DNA of 64,000 nt from an uncultured Oscillospiraceae bacterium (GCA_947629915.1 CANRFN010000009.1:21076-85075), one strand, 5' to 3'; shown: positions 16,004 to 25,911, numbered from the stretch's first letter. Numbers and translations are program-made. Notes: a model not told the origin generated them from the letters alone.

Positions 16004-17527
16004 ATGCCGCAGCGTGCCTGCATCGCCATCGACCTGAAAAGCTTCTACGCCTCTGTGGAGTGCCTGGAGCGGGGTCTGGATCCCCTGACGACACACCTTG
16101 TAGTGGCAGACGAGAGCCGGACGGAGAAGACCATCTGCCTCGCCGTGACGCCATCGCTGAAGGCATACGGATTGCCCGGCAGATGCCGGCTCTTTGAAGT
16201 GGTACAAAAGGTACGGGAGATCAACTCCGGGCGGCTGACCAAGGCACCGGGACACCAGTTCACCGGAGAATCCTCCAGCGCCCCTGCCCTGGCAGCAGAT
16301 CCGGGGCTGTCCCTGACATACGTGGTGGCCCGGCCGCAGATGGCGCTCTATATGAAGCGCAGCACGGAGATCTACCAGATCTATCTGAAATACGTGGCAC
16401 CGGAGGACATCCATGTATACTCCATCGATGAGGTGTTCATGGATGTGACCCACTACCTCGCCACCTATCACAGCACCGCCAAACAGCTGGCCCAGAAGAT
16501 CATTGCAGACGTTCTCACCACCACCGGCATCACCGCCACGGCGGGCATCGGGACCAATCTATACCTCTGCAAGGTGGCGATGGACATTGTGGCAAAGCAC
16601 ATCCCGCCGGACCAGAACGGCGTGCGGATCGCCGAGCTGGACGAGATGTCCTACCGGGAGAAACTGTGGTCTCACACGCCCCTGACGGACTTCTGGCGGG
16701 TTGGACGAGGGTATGCCAGGCGCCTGGAATCGGTGGGGCTGCACACCATGGGAGATATCGCCCGGTGCTCCCTGGGAAGCGGCGCCGACTTCTACAACGA
16801 AGACCTGCTATACAAGATGTTCGGGGTAAATGCAGAGCTTCTCATCGACCACGCATGGGGCTGGGAGCCCTGTACCATTGCAGACATCCAGGCCTATGAG
16901 CCGGAGAACAACAGTGTGAGCAGCGGACAGGTGCTGCCGTCTCCGTACTCCTTCGAGAAGGCGCGGCTGGTGGTCCGGGAGATGGCAGACATGATGACGC
17001 TGGATCTGGCGGAGAAAGGCCTGGTGACCGATCAGCTGACCCTCTCCGTCCGCTACGACAACGCTGTGCTGCAGGACCCCAGCCGGAGGCAGGCCTATCA
17101 CGGGCCGGTATCCCAGGACCGGTACGGACGGGATATCCCAAAATCCGCCCACGGGAGCGTAAACATCCCCGAGGGATACACCTCTTCCGATAAGAAGATC
17201 GTGTCTGCGGCAGTGTCCCTCTATGAGCAGATCGTGGACCGCAATCTCTTGGTACGGCAGCTGTATCTGGGCGCCAACCATGTGATCCGGGAGGCCGAGA
17301 TCCCCAGCGTGGAGTCTGAGCAGTTGGACCTCTTCACAGACTACGAGGCACTGGCGAAGGAGCGGGAACAAAAAGAGGCTTCCCGGGCCAAGGAGAAGAG
17401 CAAGCAGCAGGCGGTACTGGAGATCCGCCGGAAGTTCGGGAAGAACGCCATCCTGAAAGGCACCAGTCTGGAGGATGGCGCTACCGCAAAAGAACGCAAC
17501 CAGCAGATCGGCGGACACAGAGCTTGA
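16004..17527 (+). CDS. Y-family DNA polymerase (UmuC/DinB-like)
   Basis: A 507-residue translesion polymerase. The first catalytic motif is IAIDLKSFYASVEC with Asp near residue 10, and the second is YSIDEVFMDVT near 144 with the SIDE acidic pair. The thumb region TATAGIGTNLYLCKVAMD and a little-finger domain follow. Near residue 440 the peptide QLDLF matches the sliding-clamp binding motif. AAAGGAGG precedes ATG 16004. The yolD-like gene starts 15 nt downstream, the usual pairing in Firmicutes where these genes belong to damage-induced or mobile-element-borne cassettes. A rotted second copy lies at 25.9-26.8 kb. Confidence 0.93.
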   Translation: MPQRACIAIDLKSFYASVECLERGLDPLTTHLVVADESRTEKTICLAVTPSLKAYGLPGRCRLFEVVQKVREINSGRLTKAPGHQFTGESSSAPALAADPGLSLTYVVARPQMALYMKRSTEIYQIYLKYVAPEDIHVYSIDEVFMDVTHYLATYHSTAKQLAQKIIADVLTTTGITATAGIGTNLYLCKVAMDIVAKHIPPDQNGVRIAELDEMSYREKLWSHTPLTDFWRVGRGYARRLESVGLHTMGDIARCSLGSGADFYNEDLLYKMFGVNAELLIDHAWGWEPCTIADIQAYEPENNSVSSGQVLPSPYSFEKARLVVREMADMMTLDLAEKGLVTDQLTLSVRYDNAVLQDPSRRQAYHGPVSQDRYGRDIPKSAHGSVNIPEGYTSSDKKIVSAAVSLYEQIVDRNLLVRQLYLGANHVIREAEIPSVESEQLDLFTDYEALAKEREQKEASRAKEKSKQQAVLEIRRKFGKNAILKGTSLEDGATAKERNQQIGGHRA

Positions 17528-17542
17528 GGAGGTGCATCACAG

Positions 17543-17947
17543 ATGGCAAGCGGCTATGAGGATATCATCCATCTCCCCCACCACCAGTCTAAGGTGCACC
17601 CCAGAATGCCGGTATCCGCCAGAGCGGCGCAGTTCGCCCCCTTTGCCGCCCTGACTGGATACGAGGATGCGGTTGAGGAGACAGCACGGCTTACGGAGGA
17701 TCGAATGGAGCTCACCGAAGAGGCCAAGGCCATGATCGATCTGAAGCTACAGTATCTGCGAGACCATCTGGATGAGCACCCCGCGGTGACTGTGACCTAC
17801 TTTGTGCCGGATCGCCGTAAGGCGGGAGGGGCCTATGTGACGGTACATGGGATCCTGAGAGCGACAGATCCGCTGGCAGGTACGATCACCTTGCAGGATC
17901 GAACGGTGATCCCGATTCAGGAAATCACACAACTGCTGCGTTTCTGA
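17543..17947 (+). CDS. YolD-like protein
   Basis: A 134-residue YolD-like protein. The family text is HPRMPVSARAAQFAPFAALTGYEDAVEETARLT at residues 19-51. Such proteins are typically encoded next to Y-family polymerases and are thought to act with them, although the molecular function is not settled. Good AGGAGGTG precedes the ATG, and the 15-nt gap after the polymerase gene indicates one operon. The C-terminal part (VTVTYFVPDRRKAGGAYVTVHG) is a predicted beta-rich fold. Confidence 0.88.
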   Translation: MASGYEDIIHLPHHQSKVHPRMPVSARAAQFAPFAALTGYEDAVEETARLTEDRMELTEEAKAMIDLKLQYLRDHLDEHPAVTVTYFVPDRRKAGGAYVTVHGILRATDPLAGTITLQDRTVIPIQEITQLLRF

Positions 17948-17951
17948 TCCA

Positions 17952-18263
17952 TCACAGCACTCCGGCGTCAATCAGCTGATCGCACGTCTCGTTCAAGTCT
18001 CGAATCATCTCAATGAAACGCTTCCGCTGTAGCGCTGTTTCAGGGCTGTACTCTTCTGCTTCACCCTGGTCTGATGTTCTGCCGACAATGTAATCGATAG
18101 ATGTCCCGAAATAGGTCGCCAAAGCACACAAGGTGCCTATGCTCGGCTCATTGGACGAGGTCTCGTATTTGTGGACGGCTTGTTGGCTAAGGTGGAGATA
18201 TTCTGCCAGTTTCTGCTGGGAAATCCCGTTCGCCTGCCGCAGGCGGCGGAGGTTTTTGACCAT
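17952..18263 (-). CDS. XRE-family helix-turn-helix regulator
   Basis: A 103-residue repressor-like protein. Residues 5-60 form a Cro/C1-type HTH: LRRLRQANGISQQKLAEYLHLS with the recognition helix QQAVHKYETSSNEPS. The rest is a charged alpha-helical tail that could mediate dimerisation. It is convergent with the polymerase-yolD operon, with stops only a few bases apart. AAAGAGGTG precedes the ATG. Its target is not evident; control of the neighbouring damage-tolerance genes is a guess. Confidence 0.85.
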   Translation of the reverse strand: MVKNLRRLRQANGISQQKLAEYLHLSQQAVHKYETSSNEPSIGTLCALATYFGTSIDYIVGRTSDQGEAEEYSPETALQRKRFIEMIRDLNETCDQLIDAGVL

Positions 18264-18445
18264 TCTAATGCACCTCTTTTTAGATCTTTAGAACACAAAC
18301 GGACGTTGTACCGCTATGCAGTGCTGCGTCATTTTGTAAATAGAAAGTTTCTCCCGAAAACGCATGTCCCTGTGCTGAAAGTAAGACCCGCAAAAGAGAA
18401 CCAGCACGGAATGCAGTGTCAGTCCGTTCGAATAGATGGTTTGTC

Positions 18446-19429
18446 CTAATTCTTCTTGGACTTGCTTACAAGGTCGTTGGCCAGGCTGACTGCCGTTGCG
18501 ATGGTATCGCACATGTCCAGGTACATGCAGGTCCCCAATCTGCCGGCAAAGACGACATTGGGTTCCTTCGCTCCCACTTTCCGGTAGATCTCAGCGATCT
18601 GCTCGTTCTTCCTGGAATCCAACAGCCTGTACGGGATCAGGCCTGGCTCCCAACGTTCCTTCACGATTTCCCGGCCCACAACCGTCTTATCGCTCTTCTC
18701 GTTCAGGAAGTACTTGTACTCTACCATCCGGCACCATTCATTTTCGCCCAGTTTCTGGTAGCGCACGCCCGTGTACTGGTACAGCTCCTGCTCCCGTTCC
18801 ACCAGGATATTCTTCATGCCGTTGTACTTCAGGCGTCCGTGCTTATAGTCGAAGTACTCGTCAATCGGCCCTGTGTAGATTACCGTCCCCTTCAGGTCCG
18901 GCCGTGCCTTCATGAGATCCTGGTAGGATATCCCCGTGATGGTGGGGATCCCCTTGAGCAGTTTCTCAATGAGTGCGTTGTAGCCGCCCTCCGGAACATA
19001 CTGTACGCCATAGGAGATCCAGTTGGCATGCTCCTGCATGAACGGCAGGTACTCCTCATTCCGCATTTTGAATAGGTGCATACCATACTTGTGGACCGTG
19101 ATATCTCCGACCTTCTCGCAGGCCAGCATGCCGCCCACTTCCGGCTTCCGTTCAATCACCAGGCATTTCTTCTTCAGTTTCTTGGCCTGGCGGGCAAAGG
19201 TGCTCCCAAAGAGGCCGGCACCTACCACCAGGAAATCGTAGTTGTCTTTGAGCGCGGCGATCTTGGCCTGGAGCTCCGCCTGGTCTACCGGCTTGTCTTG
19301 GAACGTCACCTGCCGGACGGGGACCTTGGACTTGTCGTAATCGCCTTTAAACGGCAGTTTCCTCAGTGGAAGCTCCCCTCTTGACCCGGGAAGCAGCCGG
19401 ATCAGCCCTGACTTCAGCACCACAGGCAT
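18446..19429 (-). CDS. UDP-galactopyranose mutase-like flavoprotein, shortened
   Basis: A 327-residue relative of Glf, the FAD enzyme converting UDP-galactopyranose to UDP-galactofuranose. After a 60-residue leader the FAD motif DFLVVGAGLFGSTFAR appears, then LVIERKPEVGGM, HKYGMHLF, VIYTGPIDEYFDY and the C-terminal VFAGRLGTCMYLDM. About 110 residues that normally lie between the HIFHT and PVGGY regions are absent: the text passes from MQEHANWISYG straight to VPEGGYNALIEKLL. That deleted segment is the helical lid domain with the mobile active-site loop. The same excision occurs in the gene at 39.4 kb, so it is not random decay. True mutase activity is therefore uncertain. AGGAGGTG precedes the ATG by 13 nt. 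Confidence 0.75.
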   Translation of the reverse strand: MPVVLKSGLIRLLPGSRGELPLRKLPFKGDYDKSKVPVRQVTFQDKPVDQAELQAKIAALKDNYDFLVVGAGLFGSTFARQAKKLKKKCLVIERKPEVGGMLACEKVGDITVHKYGMHLFKMRNEEYLPFMQEHANWISYGVQYVPEGGYNALIEKLLKGIPTITGISYQDLMKARPDLKGTVIYTGPIDEYFDYKHGRLKYNGMKNILVEREQELYQYTGVRYQKLGENEWCRMVEYKYFLNEKSDKTVVGREIVKERWEPGLIPYRLLDSRKNEQIAEIYRKVGAKEPNVVFAGRLGTCMYLDMCDTIATAVSLANDLVSKSKKN

Positions 19430-19979
19430 GTTCTATTTGTTCACCTCCTGGAAAATATGTCTGGCAAACACCAGATTGATTGGACATGCATTGGATTTCT
19501 GTTGCTCTATCATGGCCACAGGAAAGATCAGTTGTACAATCTTTGACACAATTGATCTGATTTGATTGACTCACATTCTCTGTCTGTACCGAACCCGTGC
19601 GATTGCCACCGCGCCTGCCCAGTGCAGACATAGACTGTATGAGCTCTCTCGTGCTGGATGTCCATCAACCAACAGCTTTGCCTTCTCGACCCCATAATAC
19701 AACATTTTGGACGGTTTTTCAACTATAAATTCCACAGAAATCGACTTTTCTTCAAGTTTCTGAGTTCCATTTTTCCTTTTGTTTCCTCAGGAAGGGAGCA
19801 AAGGCCTCTCTCAAAGGTCGACTGCTGCTAATCCACAGAGCAGGCAATGAGCGGCCACCATAGGCCATGTGAAATGGCCTATGGTGGCCGCTCGGGATTG
19901 CGCTATTGCTTTTCATGCCTGACTGCCTCAGGGTTGCTGCGATGTGTGCTCTTTTTCTCGCGCCTATGGCCCCTTCCGT
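19430..19979. other. Spacer between mutase-like gene and lysozyme
   Basis: No supported gene on either strand. It carries a perfect 20-bp hairpin at 19849-19893, downstream of the lysozyme gene. Confidence 0.5.
19849..19893. repeat. Perfect 20-bp hairpin after the lysozyme gene
   Basis: Arms 19849-19868 and 19874-19893 are exact reverse complements around GTGAA. It is the longest hairpin of the window and lies 87 nt beyond the lysozyme stop with no U-tract. Confidence 0.75.
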
Positions 19980-20792
19980 TCAGATTTTCAGTTTCTGCCC
20001 CACAAAGATCACATTCGGATTTGCAATACCGTTCTTCTTCGCCAATGCCTGGACCGTTGTGTGGAAGCGCACCGCGATACTGCTGAGCGTGTCGCCCGGC
20101 CGCACCACATAGGTCTGCCCAGACGGTGCGCTCTGCGGGGCCGGCTTTGGCTTGGGTTGAAGCTGAGGCTTGGGTTGGGGCTGGGGCTGGGATGCAACGC
20201 TCCCTCCGGTAAAGCTGGAATACAGAAAGTCCGTGTCCACGGCAACGGAGATACCATCGATACGGCCGGAGGCGCTGTTTTGCCACAGGTCATGCTGACC
20301 CTTGTAGCGGTCTGTCCCGGAACGCACATGGGCGACCCAGGTGTAATTCTGGCCCTTGATCTTTCCCAAATCCAGTAAATTGTTGTACCAGAACCACAGG
20401 GCATATACGCCCGCTGCAAAGCCGCCCTGGCGTATCCTGTCGCAAAAGCTGACGGCGATCTGCGTCAGGGTATTGCGGCCAAGCGGCCTGATCTTCGGGT
20501 CTTCCATGTCCAAAAACACCGGCAGTTCCAGTGTCTTGCCGGACAGTTCCTGCAGCGTCCATTCCGCACCCGCCACAGCGGCGTTGCCATCCGTGCTGTA
20601 GTTGTACACATAGGCGCCGATGGGAATGCCCAAGCGTTTGCACGCCTCGTAATTGCGCTGGAATTTCGCGTCCAGATGATGGTTGCCGGGCTTCTCAATC
20701 CATCCCAGACGCAGGATAGCGAATTCAATCTGCGGCTTCACTTTCTCCCAGGATATATTCCCTTGGAATTCGCTCACATCGATTCCGAACAT
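19980..20792 (-). CDS. GH25 lysozyme with LysM domain
   Basis: A 270-residue muramidase cutting the beta-1,4 bond between MurNAc and GlcNAc. The GH25 domain (1-195) starts [16 protein letters not shown] with the conserved N-terminal Asp, and FLDMED at 93-98 carries the catalytic Asp/Glu. A proline-rich linker of PQPQPKPQ type (about 200-222) leads to a C-terminal LysM domain ([19 protein letters not shown] to GQKLKI) that binds peptidoglycan. There is no signal peptide, which resembles phage endolysins. GGGGGG-type SD and a near-perfect promoter precede it. It seems to be monocistronic. Confidence 0.92.
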   Translation of the reverse strand: MFGIDVSEFQGNISWEKVKPQIEFAILRLGWIEKPGNHHLDAKFQRNYEACKRLGIPIGAYVYNYSTDGNAAVAGAEWTLQELSGKTLELPVFLDMEDPKIRPLGRNTLTQIAVSFCDRIRQGGFAAGVYALWFWYNNLLDLGKIKGQNYTWVAHVRSGTDRYKGQHDLWQNSASGRIDGISVAVDTDFLYSSFTGGSVASQPQPQPKPQLQPKPKPAPQSAPSGQTYVVRPGDTLSSIAVRFHTTVQALAKKNGIANPNVIFVGQKLKI

Positions 20793-20818
20793 AGACTTGA
20801 CCCCCCTTTGTATTAAGC

Positions 20819-20847
20819 ATATTATCGCTTTGCTTTCGCGCTGTCAA
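20819..20847 (-). promoter_or_regulatory. Promoter of the GH25 lysozyme gene
   Basis: On the minus strand TTGACA (20842-20847), a 17-nt spacer and TAATAT (20819-20824) lie 27 nt before the start codon. Confidence 0.8.
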
Positions 20848-20906
20848 GCCCCTGTATTGCAGTTGGCGGAGCGGGCAGAACCCCGCCCCGCTAAATTGAA
20901 TTGGCC

Positions 20907-21056
20907 TTACTGGATCAGCACGGCAAATTTGATGCAGAAGAAGACGTCCGCACAGCCCACGCCCATGCTTCCCAGTTCAAATGTCTGTGCCAGGTGGCTG
21001 TAGATCTGGTTCTCATTGGGAGCGGTGTTGTCCAGACCGCCGTATAGCCGCGTGAC
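20907..21056 (-). pseudogene. C-terminal gene fragment, unknown family
   Basis: A 49-codon stretch reads VTRLYGGLDNTAPNENQIYS on to CIKFAVLIQ and a stop, with coding-like codon use. It has no start codon and is preceded directly by a stop, so it looks like the tail of a lost gene. I do not recognise the family. Confidence 0.4.
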
Positions 21057-21128
21057 TTAGCTACCATCGCATGTAAAGTTCTCTCATGTCCTCTACTTTT
21101 CTTTTCAATAATTTACTTAGAGTAATAG

Positions 21129-21798
21129 TCAATTATTCCATTTTATCAAATTCTGTTTATATTTCCACTCGATATCATGTTTAAACTTGGGCCTTCCTTT
21201 ATATGGAAGCGAGTCTACAGTGTGTCTCAGTATCCTTCCGCTGGTTCCTGTTATATGAGCCGCCAATTCACTATAGATTGCGGACGTTTCAGGGATCCAA
21301 TACACAGTGACGGTGCAATGAACCTCATCACCACGCGAATTCATGACATCTTTTTCACACAGTCTCAGATACAAATCGTCAATCGGGCTCCAATCATCAT
21401 CATAGCAGGATTCACCAAACGCTTTCTCCCCATCTGTAATACACCAATATTTTCATTCATCTTTTTGGTCCACCAATTTCATATAGCTGTTTACTTTCAG
21501 ATTGCGTAGAATGATTCCCGTATTGCATTCGGGCGAAACGAAGCCATCGACAAGCCACTTTACTCTTAATATCATTTTATTGTCTGTAGGAACTTCTACA
21601 AAGCATTCTCTGCCTTTGTCTTGCATATAAAACACTTCCTTCATCATCGAATAAGATCAGAATTTCTACTTCAGGACTAACATCATAGCCCATCTCTTGT
21701 ACGGATTTAAGAGCAAAACACAATTGGCCAACTGAATATGTTCTTTGCGATGGTATCTCCCTCCTTACCTGAAACCTGATTACACTGATCCTAAGCAT
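21129..21798 (-). pseudogene. Decayed unknown gene, several frameshifts
   Basis: Three overlapping frames read in succession as plausible protein: SVGQLCFALKSVQEMGYDVS (21577-21798), then CFVEVPTDNKMILRVKWLVD (21453-21647), then SRGDEVHCTVTVYWIPETSA (21129-21374). Together they look like one gene broken at least twice. The region is AT-richer than its neighbours. No known family was recognised, and it may be a remnant of a mobile element. Confidence 0.45.
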
Positions 21799-21897
21799 GT
21801 ATCACCTGATGAATGGGCTCACAGCCAGCGGTCTCTGAACATCGTGGGAGATATTTTGCCCACACAGTGAGGACAGCTTTTCTGTGCTTCAGGTTCC

Positions 21898-21928
21898 CCT
21901 GGCAGGCGCAGGCTCTGCGCCTGCCAGG
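21898..21928. repeat. Perfect 14-bp hairpin after the secreted repeat gene
   Basis: Arms 21898-21911 and 21915-21928 pair exactly around GCT. It lies 50 nt beyond the stop of the 21.98 kb gene and has no U-tract, but it is a likely 3' end. Confidence 0.7.
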
Positions 21929-21978
21929 AGTCTGAACTTAGTTTGTGTTTTTTGGCTTTTACAGAGGTACGCCCGATC

Positions 21979-23307
21979 TCAGTTTTGTGACTGTGTACGT
22001 TTGTATGTCACAATGATCTTGACAGTCCCCAAGGGCATCCGGAAGGAATAGACGTGACCGTTGTTCCGCAGATTGATCCCCTCATACTTGACGCGGATTT
22101 GCCGATTATCCATGGTCCTGACAACAGTTGCCTGGTCTACCTCCCAGCCCGAACTTGTCTTAATGGTAAACCTCACGGTTTCTCCGGCATAAGCGGAGAT
22201 GTGATCCCGTATGACAAATCCTTCTCTTCCGCTCTCCTGCTCCACCGGGTACTCTCGGACATAGGGCCCTGTCCTTCTGGTAGGAAGCAGATCCAGATGG
22301 ATTCGCACATCCCCTACGACCTTGATGGTCTGCGTCACGATGCCGCCGGCCGAATTGTTGGTATGGAACCGCTGCCGCAAACCGTTCACGGTATAGTACG
22401 ATGTAGGGCGGATGATGTAGTTCAGAGCCGGTGTGATGGTGATCGTAACCTCGGTATCTGCATCAATGGCGTAGGTGTCATCGGACTCCAGCTCAGTCGT
22501 CTCAAGCTCTCCGTTGACAACCTGCGAGATCTCAATGAGTGCATGGTCAAAGGGTTCTGCGGTGATACCGTACTGCCCTTCCCCTACTATCGCGGCAAAC
22601 TCCGGGAACACTGTGATGTTGCCGATGAAGCCGGTACCCTCTCGGATCGTGATCTTCTCTTCTTTGTTCTTCCCGGTAAATCCCAGAAGGATCTCGGTGT
22701 CCTCATCCAGGCAGTATGTCTTACTCCCCACCTTATACCCGGGGTCTGCCTGGAACAACAGTTCCAGCCCCATCATAGGGTCTATGACAGGAGGGATGGT
22801 CTGTCCGCTCTTCAGCTCATAGGTTTTGCCATCCTGTGTAAAGCTGACCTGGCCGTGCTCATACTCCGGCACGCTGATGGAATACTTTTCCACAAAGTAG
22901 ACTTCCAGCGTAATATCCCCGTTTGCCTGTTGGATCGTGGTCTGCAGTCTGTCTCTCCGGCGCACCGTGAATTCGAAGAGGTCATCGTTCATGGTGTAGT
23001 AGGCACCTGCTGCGAAATGGGTGCTGTCCGGCTCCAGCCAGACATCCAGCTTAGATCCGGGCTTCAGCTTCAGCGTATCTCCGGGGTTCAGGTAGTCGAA
23101 AGACCGTCTGCTGCGCTCATCCGTGGAACTCACAGCGATCTTGCCGCCTGTGAAGGTGCCCACCGTGATGGTGTAGAACGGGAGTACTTCAGCCGCTGCT
23201 GCCGGTGCTTCCAGTGCCATGCTCGCCACGAGGCAGACAGCCAGGCATATTGCTAAAATTCGAACAACGAACCGCATGTTTGAACAATTAGCTTTGTATT
23301 TCATCAT
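21979..23307 (-). CDS. Secreted protein with beta-rich repeats
   Basis: A 442-residue exported protein. The N-terminus MMKYKANCSNMRFVVRILAI plus a hydrophobic stretch ending ALEAPAAAAE is a classical signal peptide with cleavage near residue 38. The rest consists of beta-strand-rich modules of the kind found in bacterial surface repeat domains: FYTITVGTFTGGKIAVSS, ISVPEYEHGQVSFTQDG, QYGITAEPFDHALIEI and the C-terminal VTYKRTQSQN. There is no sortase motif or membrane anchor. The gene at 23.6 kb is a broken paralogue. It is probably released or wall-associated; its function is unknown. GGAGGG precedes the first of two adjacent ATG codons. Confidence 0.65.
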   Translation of the reverse strand: MMKYKANCSNMRFVVRILAICLAVCLVASMALEAPAAAAEVLPFYTITVGTFTGGKIAVSSTDERSRRSFDYLNPGDTLKLKPGSKLDVWLEPDSTHFAAGAYYTMNDDLFEFTVRRRDRLQTTIQQANGDITLEVYFVEKYSISVPEYEHGQVSFTQDGKTYELKSGQTIPPVIDPMMGLELLFQADPGYKVGSKTYCLDEDTEILLGFTGKNKEEKITIREGTGFIGNITVFPEFAAIVGEGQYGITAEPFDHALIEISQVVNGELETTELESDDTYAIDADTEVTITITPALNYIIRPTSYYTVNGLRQRFHTNNSAGGIVTQTIKVVGDVRIHLDLLPTRRTGPYVREYPVEQESGREGFVIRDHISAYAGETVRFTIKTSSGWEVDQATVVRTMDNRQIRVKYEGINLRNNGHVYSFRMPLGTVKIIVTYKRTQSQN

Positions 23308-23322
23308 AATGAGTCCCTCCTT

Positions 23323-23351
23323 ATGCTATTTTGAATGGGTTATTGGTACAA
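23323..23351 (-). promoter_or_regulatory. Promoter candidate for the secreted repeat gene
   Basis: On the minus strand TTGTAC (23346-23351), a 17-nt spacer and TAGCAT (23323-23328) lie 15 nt before the start codon. The boxes are only moderately good and the leader would be very short. Confidence 0.35.
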
Positions 23352-23606
23352 ACTGTTCTCATTTGGCGCCAGCACGAAACATCAAGTATCCCTCAGATGC
23401 ACGCAATGATCAGTTCCTGGAGTGCTGCCTGATTTTTGCTTTGATCCAGGCTCTCCTGGCAGGAATCTTGATTCAGCTTACAATCCTTTTGCAGCCTTAG
23501 CCGTTTTCTCACCTGTGACTGCGGGACACCATCGTTCTAATCCCCTGCACAGCCGATGTTATGACTGATCAAAGGCTGTTGCAGCCGTACTGGCACCTCA
23601 AGCTTA

Positions 23607-24914
23607 TCAGATGCGTTTGTACGTCACATTGACCTTCACAGAGGCCTGCGGCATGGTGAACACGAAGACTCTTCCATTGTTGTTCGGGTTGATTCCCATG
23701 TATCTTACTGGAATGACCTGCCTGCTATAGGTTGTCACGGTGACAGCATCGACTTCGTAGCCGGTATCCGGTTTGATCGTCAGAGTCACCGTCTCGCGAA
23801 CATACGCTGTGATGTGATCCCGAATCACAGAGCCTGGTCCGGAATCGTCCACATCCACTGCATAGAGTCTATCGTACGCTGGCACTCTTGCAGGATAAAG
23901 CGTGAAGGAAATCAGCGTATCCCCTGTGACCTTGACGGTTGTCGTCACCGCCTGGCCGCCTGTGCTGTTGCCAGTTAGGTATTGCCTCACGCCCCCTATT
24001 GTGACAGAGCCGTAGTACATGCAATAATTGGGGGCTGGGTGGATGGTGATTGTTACGTCAGTGTCCGCGCCGATCCCATAGATCTCATCCGGCTGCAGTG
24101 TTCTCGAGGTTGTTACCCCATCGATGGTCTGTGTCAGCGTGACCACAGCATTCTCGAAGGATCCAGCGGTGATGGCAAACTCACCTTCCCCGACAATCGG
24201 TACAAACTCGGAATATACGGTGATGTCCCCAGTGAACCCATTCTCCTCTACAAGCCGTACCTGCTCAGATCCGCTTTCGCCATTGAAGCCCAGGTGAACC
24301 CCGGTGTCACCGCTCAGGCAATAGGTCTCGCTTCCGACCAGGTACCTAGGATCGGCAGTGAACGTCAGGATAGCGCCTACCGTGGGATTGATCGCATATT
24401 CCAGGGTTTCTCCGCTTTCCAAATTGACCGTCACACCGTTCTGCGTGTAGCTGACCTGGCCATGCTCAAATTCGGGAGCAGCGATGCTGAGCATTTCCTC
24501 CATGCGGACATCCAGTTCGATGTCCCCCGTAACCTTGCTGACAGTGTGCTTGATTCTACCCCGCTCATCGCGATCCGTAAGGACAACCTCGTTACCGCTC
24601 ATGGTGTACGATGCAGAGGCTATGAAGTAATTCTCGTCCGGCGTAATGGTGATGAACATCCAGGAGTTGGACTTTACCTGGATTGATTGATTCTCCGGGC
24701 CCCAGTATGCTGTCGGTCATACTGCCGCTAACCCGCTGGTAGTCCACATCGGTCAATGCGTGTGCGAATTCTCCCACAGTGATCGTGTAGTAGTCTGGCT
24801 CCTGGCTGCTGCTTTTGGTGCTGCCATACCCGGCAACAGGCACAAGAGCATGCACAGCGCCAGCAGGCTTGCGAAGAATCGCTTGATTTGGCTGTTTGCT
24901 TTGCGTTTCATCAT
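23607..24914 (-). pseudogene. Paralogue of the secreted repeat protein, frameshifted
   Basis: The start MMKRKANSQIKRFFASLLAL is a signal peptide behind a GGAGGG site, and the body aligns with the 21.98 kb protein: YYTITVGEFAHALTDV, IAAPEFEHGQVSYTQNG, EFAITAGSFENAVVTL and C-terminal KVNVTYKRI. Two shifts interrupt it. The first lies near 24.80 kb, after the signal peptide, and the second near 24.66 kb, after LGPGESINPGK. From 24659 the frame is open to the stop. Either the gene is dead or the shifts reflect sequence error; no slippery sequence suggests programmed shifting. It lies directly downstream of the palindrome-flanked promoter at 25.3 kb. Confidence 0.65.
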
Positions 24915-25230
24915 AGTTCCCTCCAGCCAAATAATAACAGAGCTATGTTGAACGCCGATGTATACATTAACGTCGTTCACAAATCGTTTTGCCAATCATT
25001 CTGGACAAGCAACTTTTTAGCTCTTTATATTCCATTTTAACTGCTTTGAATGGCCCGCAAATAATGAAGGTCACAGCTATTTCACTGCGTCCTCAGAATC
25101 GTGAAATCGGAAGGCGTGCATTTCTTCTCGCTGTGCCTCATATTCATGACCAATACGCTCATTCCGTTGGTGACCACCACCTGGACCGCTTCCACATTCT
25201 TGGTTTCCTACCGAGGCACTGTTCTAATTC

Positions 25231-25250
25231 AACGTAATGCGCATTACGTT
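25231..25250. promoter_or_regulatory. Palindrome site A
   Basis: AACGTAAT, GCGC, ATTACGTT: an exact 20-bp palindrome and member of the CCAACGTAAT-N4-ATTACGTTGG family. It lies about 95 nt downstream of the promoter -10 box at 25350, so it would be in the leader RNA. Confidence 0.75.
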
Positions 25251-25349
25251 TGGTCCTTGGATGCGACTTAAAAACCGCAGCTCGCAGTATCGCTTCCGTT
25301 TTCGCCAAGTTGGCGTCGCGCCTTAGCCACTCTCCTTACAACGGAATAC

Positions 25350-25378
25350 ATTATAACGCAAGTCCAACAGCACGACAA
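25350..25378 (-). promoter_or_regulatory. Promoter between palindromes A and B
   Basis: On the minus strand TTGTCG (25373-25378), a 17-nt spacer and a perfect TATAAT (25350-25355). It points to the frameshifted secreted-repeat gene starting at 24914, with a leader of over 400 nt. Confidence 0.65.
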
Positions 25379-25486
25379 TGGCTGTTCTTTGCTTTTTCTC
25401 CCATTTTCTTCTGCGTTTTCTAAATCAAGCGGCGTTTCCCGCTTTGCTTTTCACCCTTCTCCAGCCCGTTCTGATTCCAACGTTCT

Positions 25487-25514
25487 ATCCAACGTAATAT
25501 CCATTACGTTGGAT
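25487..25514. promoter_or_regulatory. Palindrome site B
   Basis: Arms 25487-25498 (ATCCAACGTAAT) and 25503-25514 flank an ATCC centre: a perfect 12-bp inverted repeat. An additional half-site-like CCAACGTT lies at 25477-25484. It is located 110 nt upstream of the promoter. Confidence 0.75.
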
Positions 25515-25911
25515 TCTGCCAGACTAGAAAGTCAGCGTTACACCGTTACATCTAGCCTACTACCCTACTATGCTCGCACTTTCTTGTAGTAACATCGCCG
25601 TTTTTTATTTAACGGGCGTCAGTTTGAGATATACAATAAGTCGAATTTCAAATCGCAGCCAGTATCTTTCCATTACCAGCAACTTTGCTTATATCAAGCA
25701 AGTTCCGTTTCAAGTTCTTGATCTCATTGCAATATTCCACTACTGGTACTCATCTTCTGTGCTAAAGTGCCCACATGCACACTCCCTCGCGGCCACCTGC
25801 CAAAACTCCCTCACATTGTTCTTCTGAGATAGCTACCACAACACAGAAAATGACACCGGCCAGATTCATAGCTGACCGGTGCCAATCACTTGGAAAATCT
25901 AGAGAACCACC

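Larger units (their letters stand above)
24915..25911. other. Regulatory spacer with two palindromes and a promoter
   Basis: No gene is supported. The stretch holds palindromes at 25231-25250 and 25487-25514 on either side of a minus-strand promoter (25350-25378) directed at the secreted-repeat gene. The small ORFs here have no ribosome sites. Confidence 0.6.

Noticed and set aside
22054..23256. 400-codon plus-strand frame opposite the secreted repeat gene
   Set aside because: It has no ribosome site; the minus-strand gene has a signal peptide, an SD and a recognisable paralogue.
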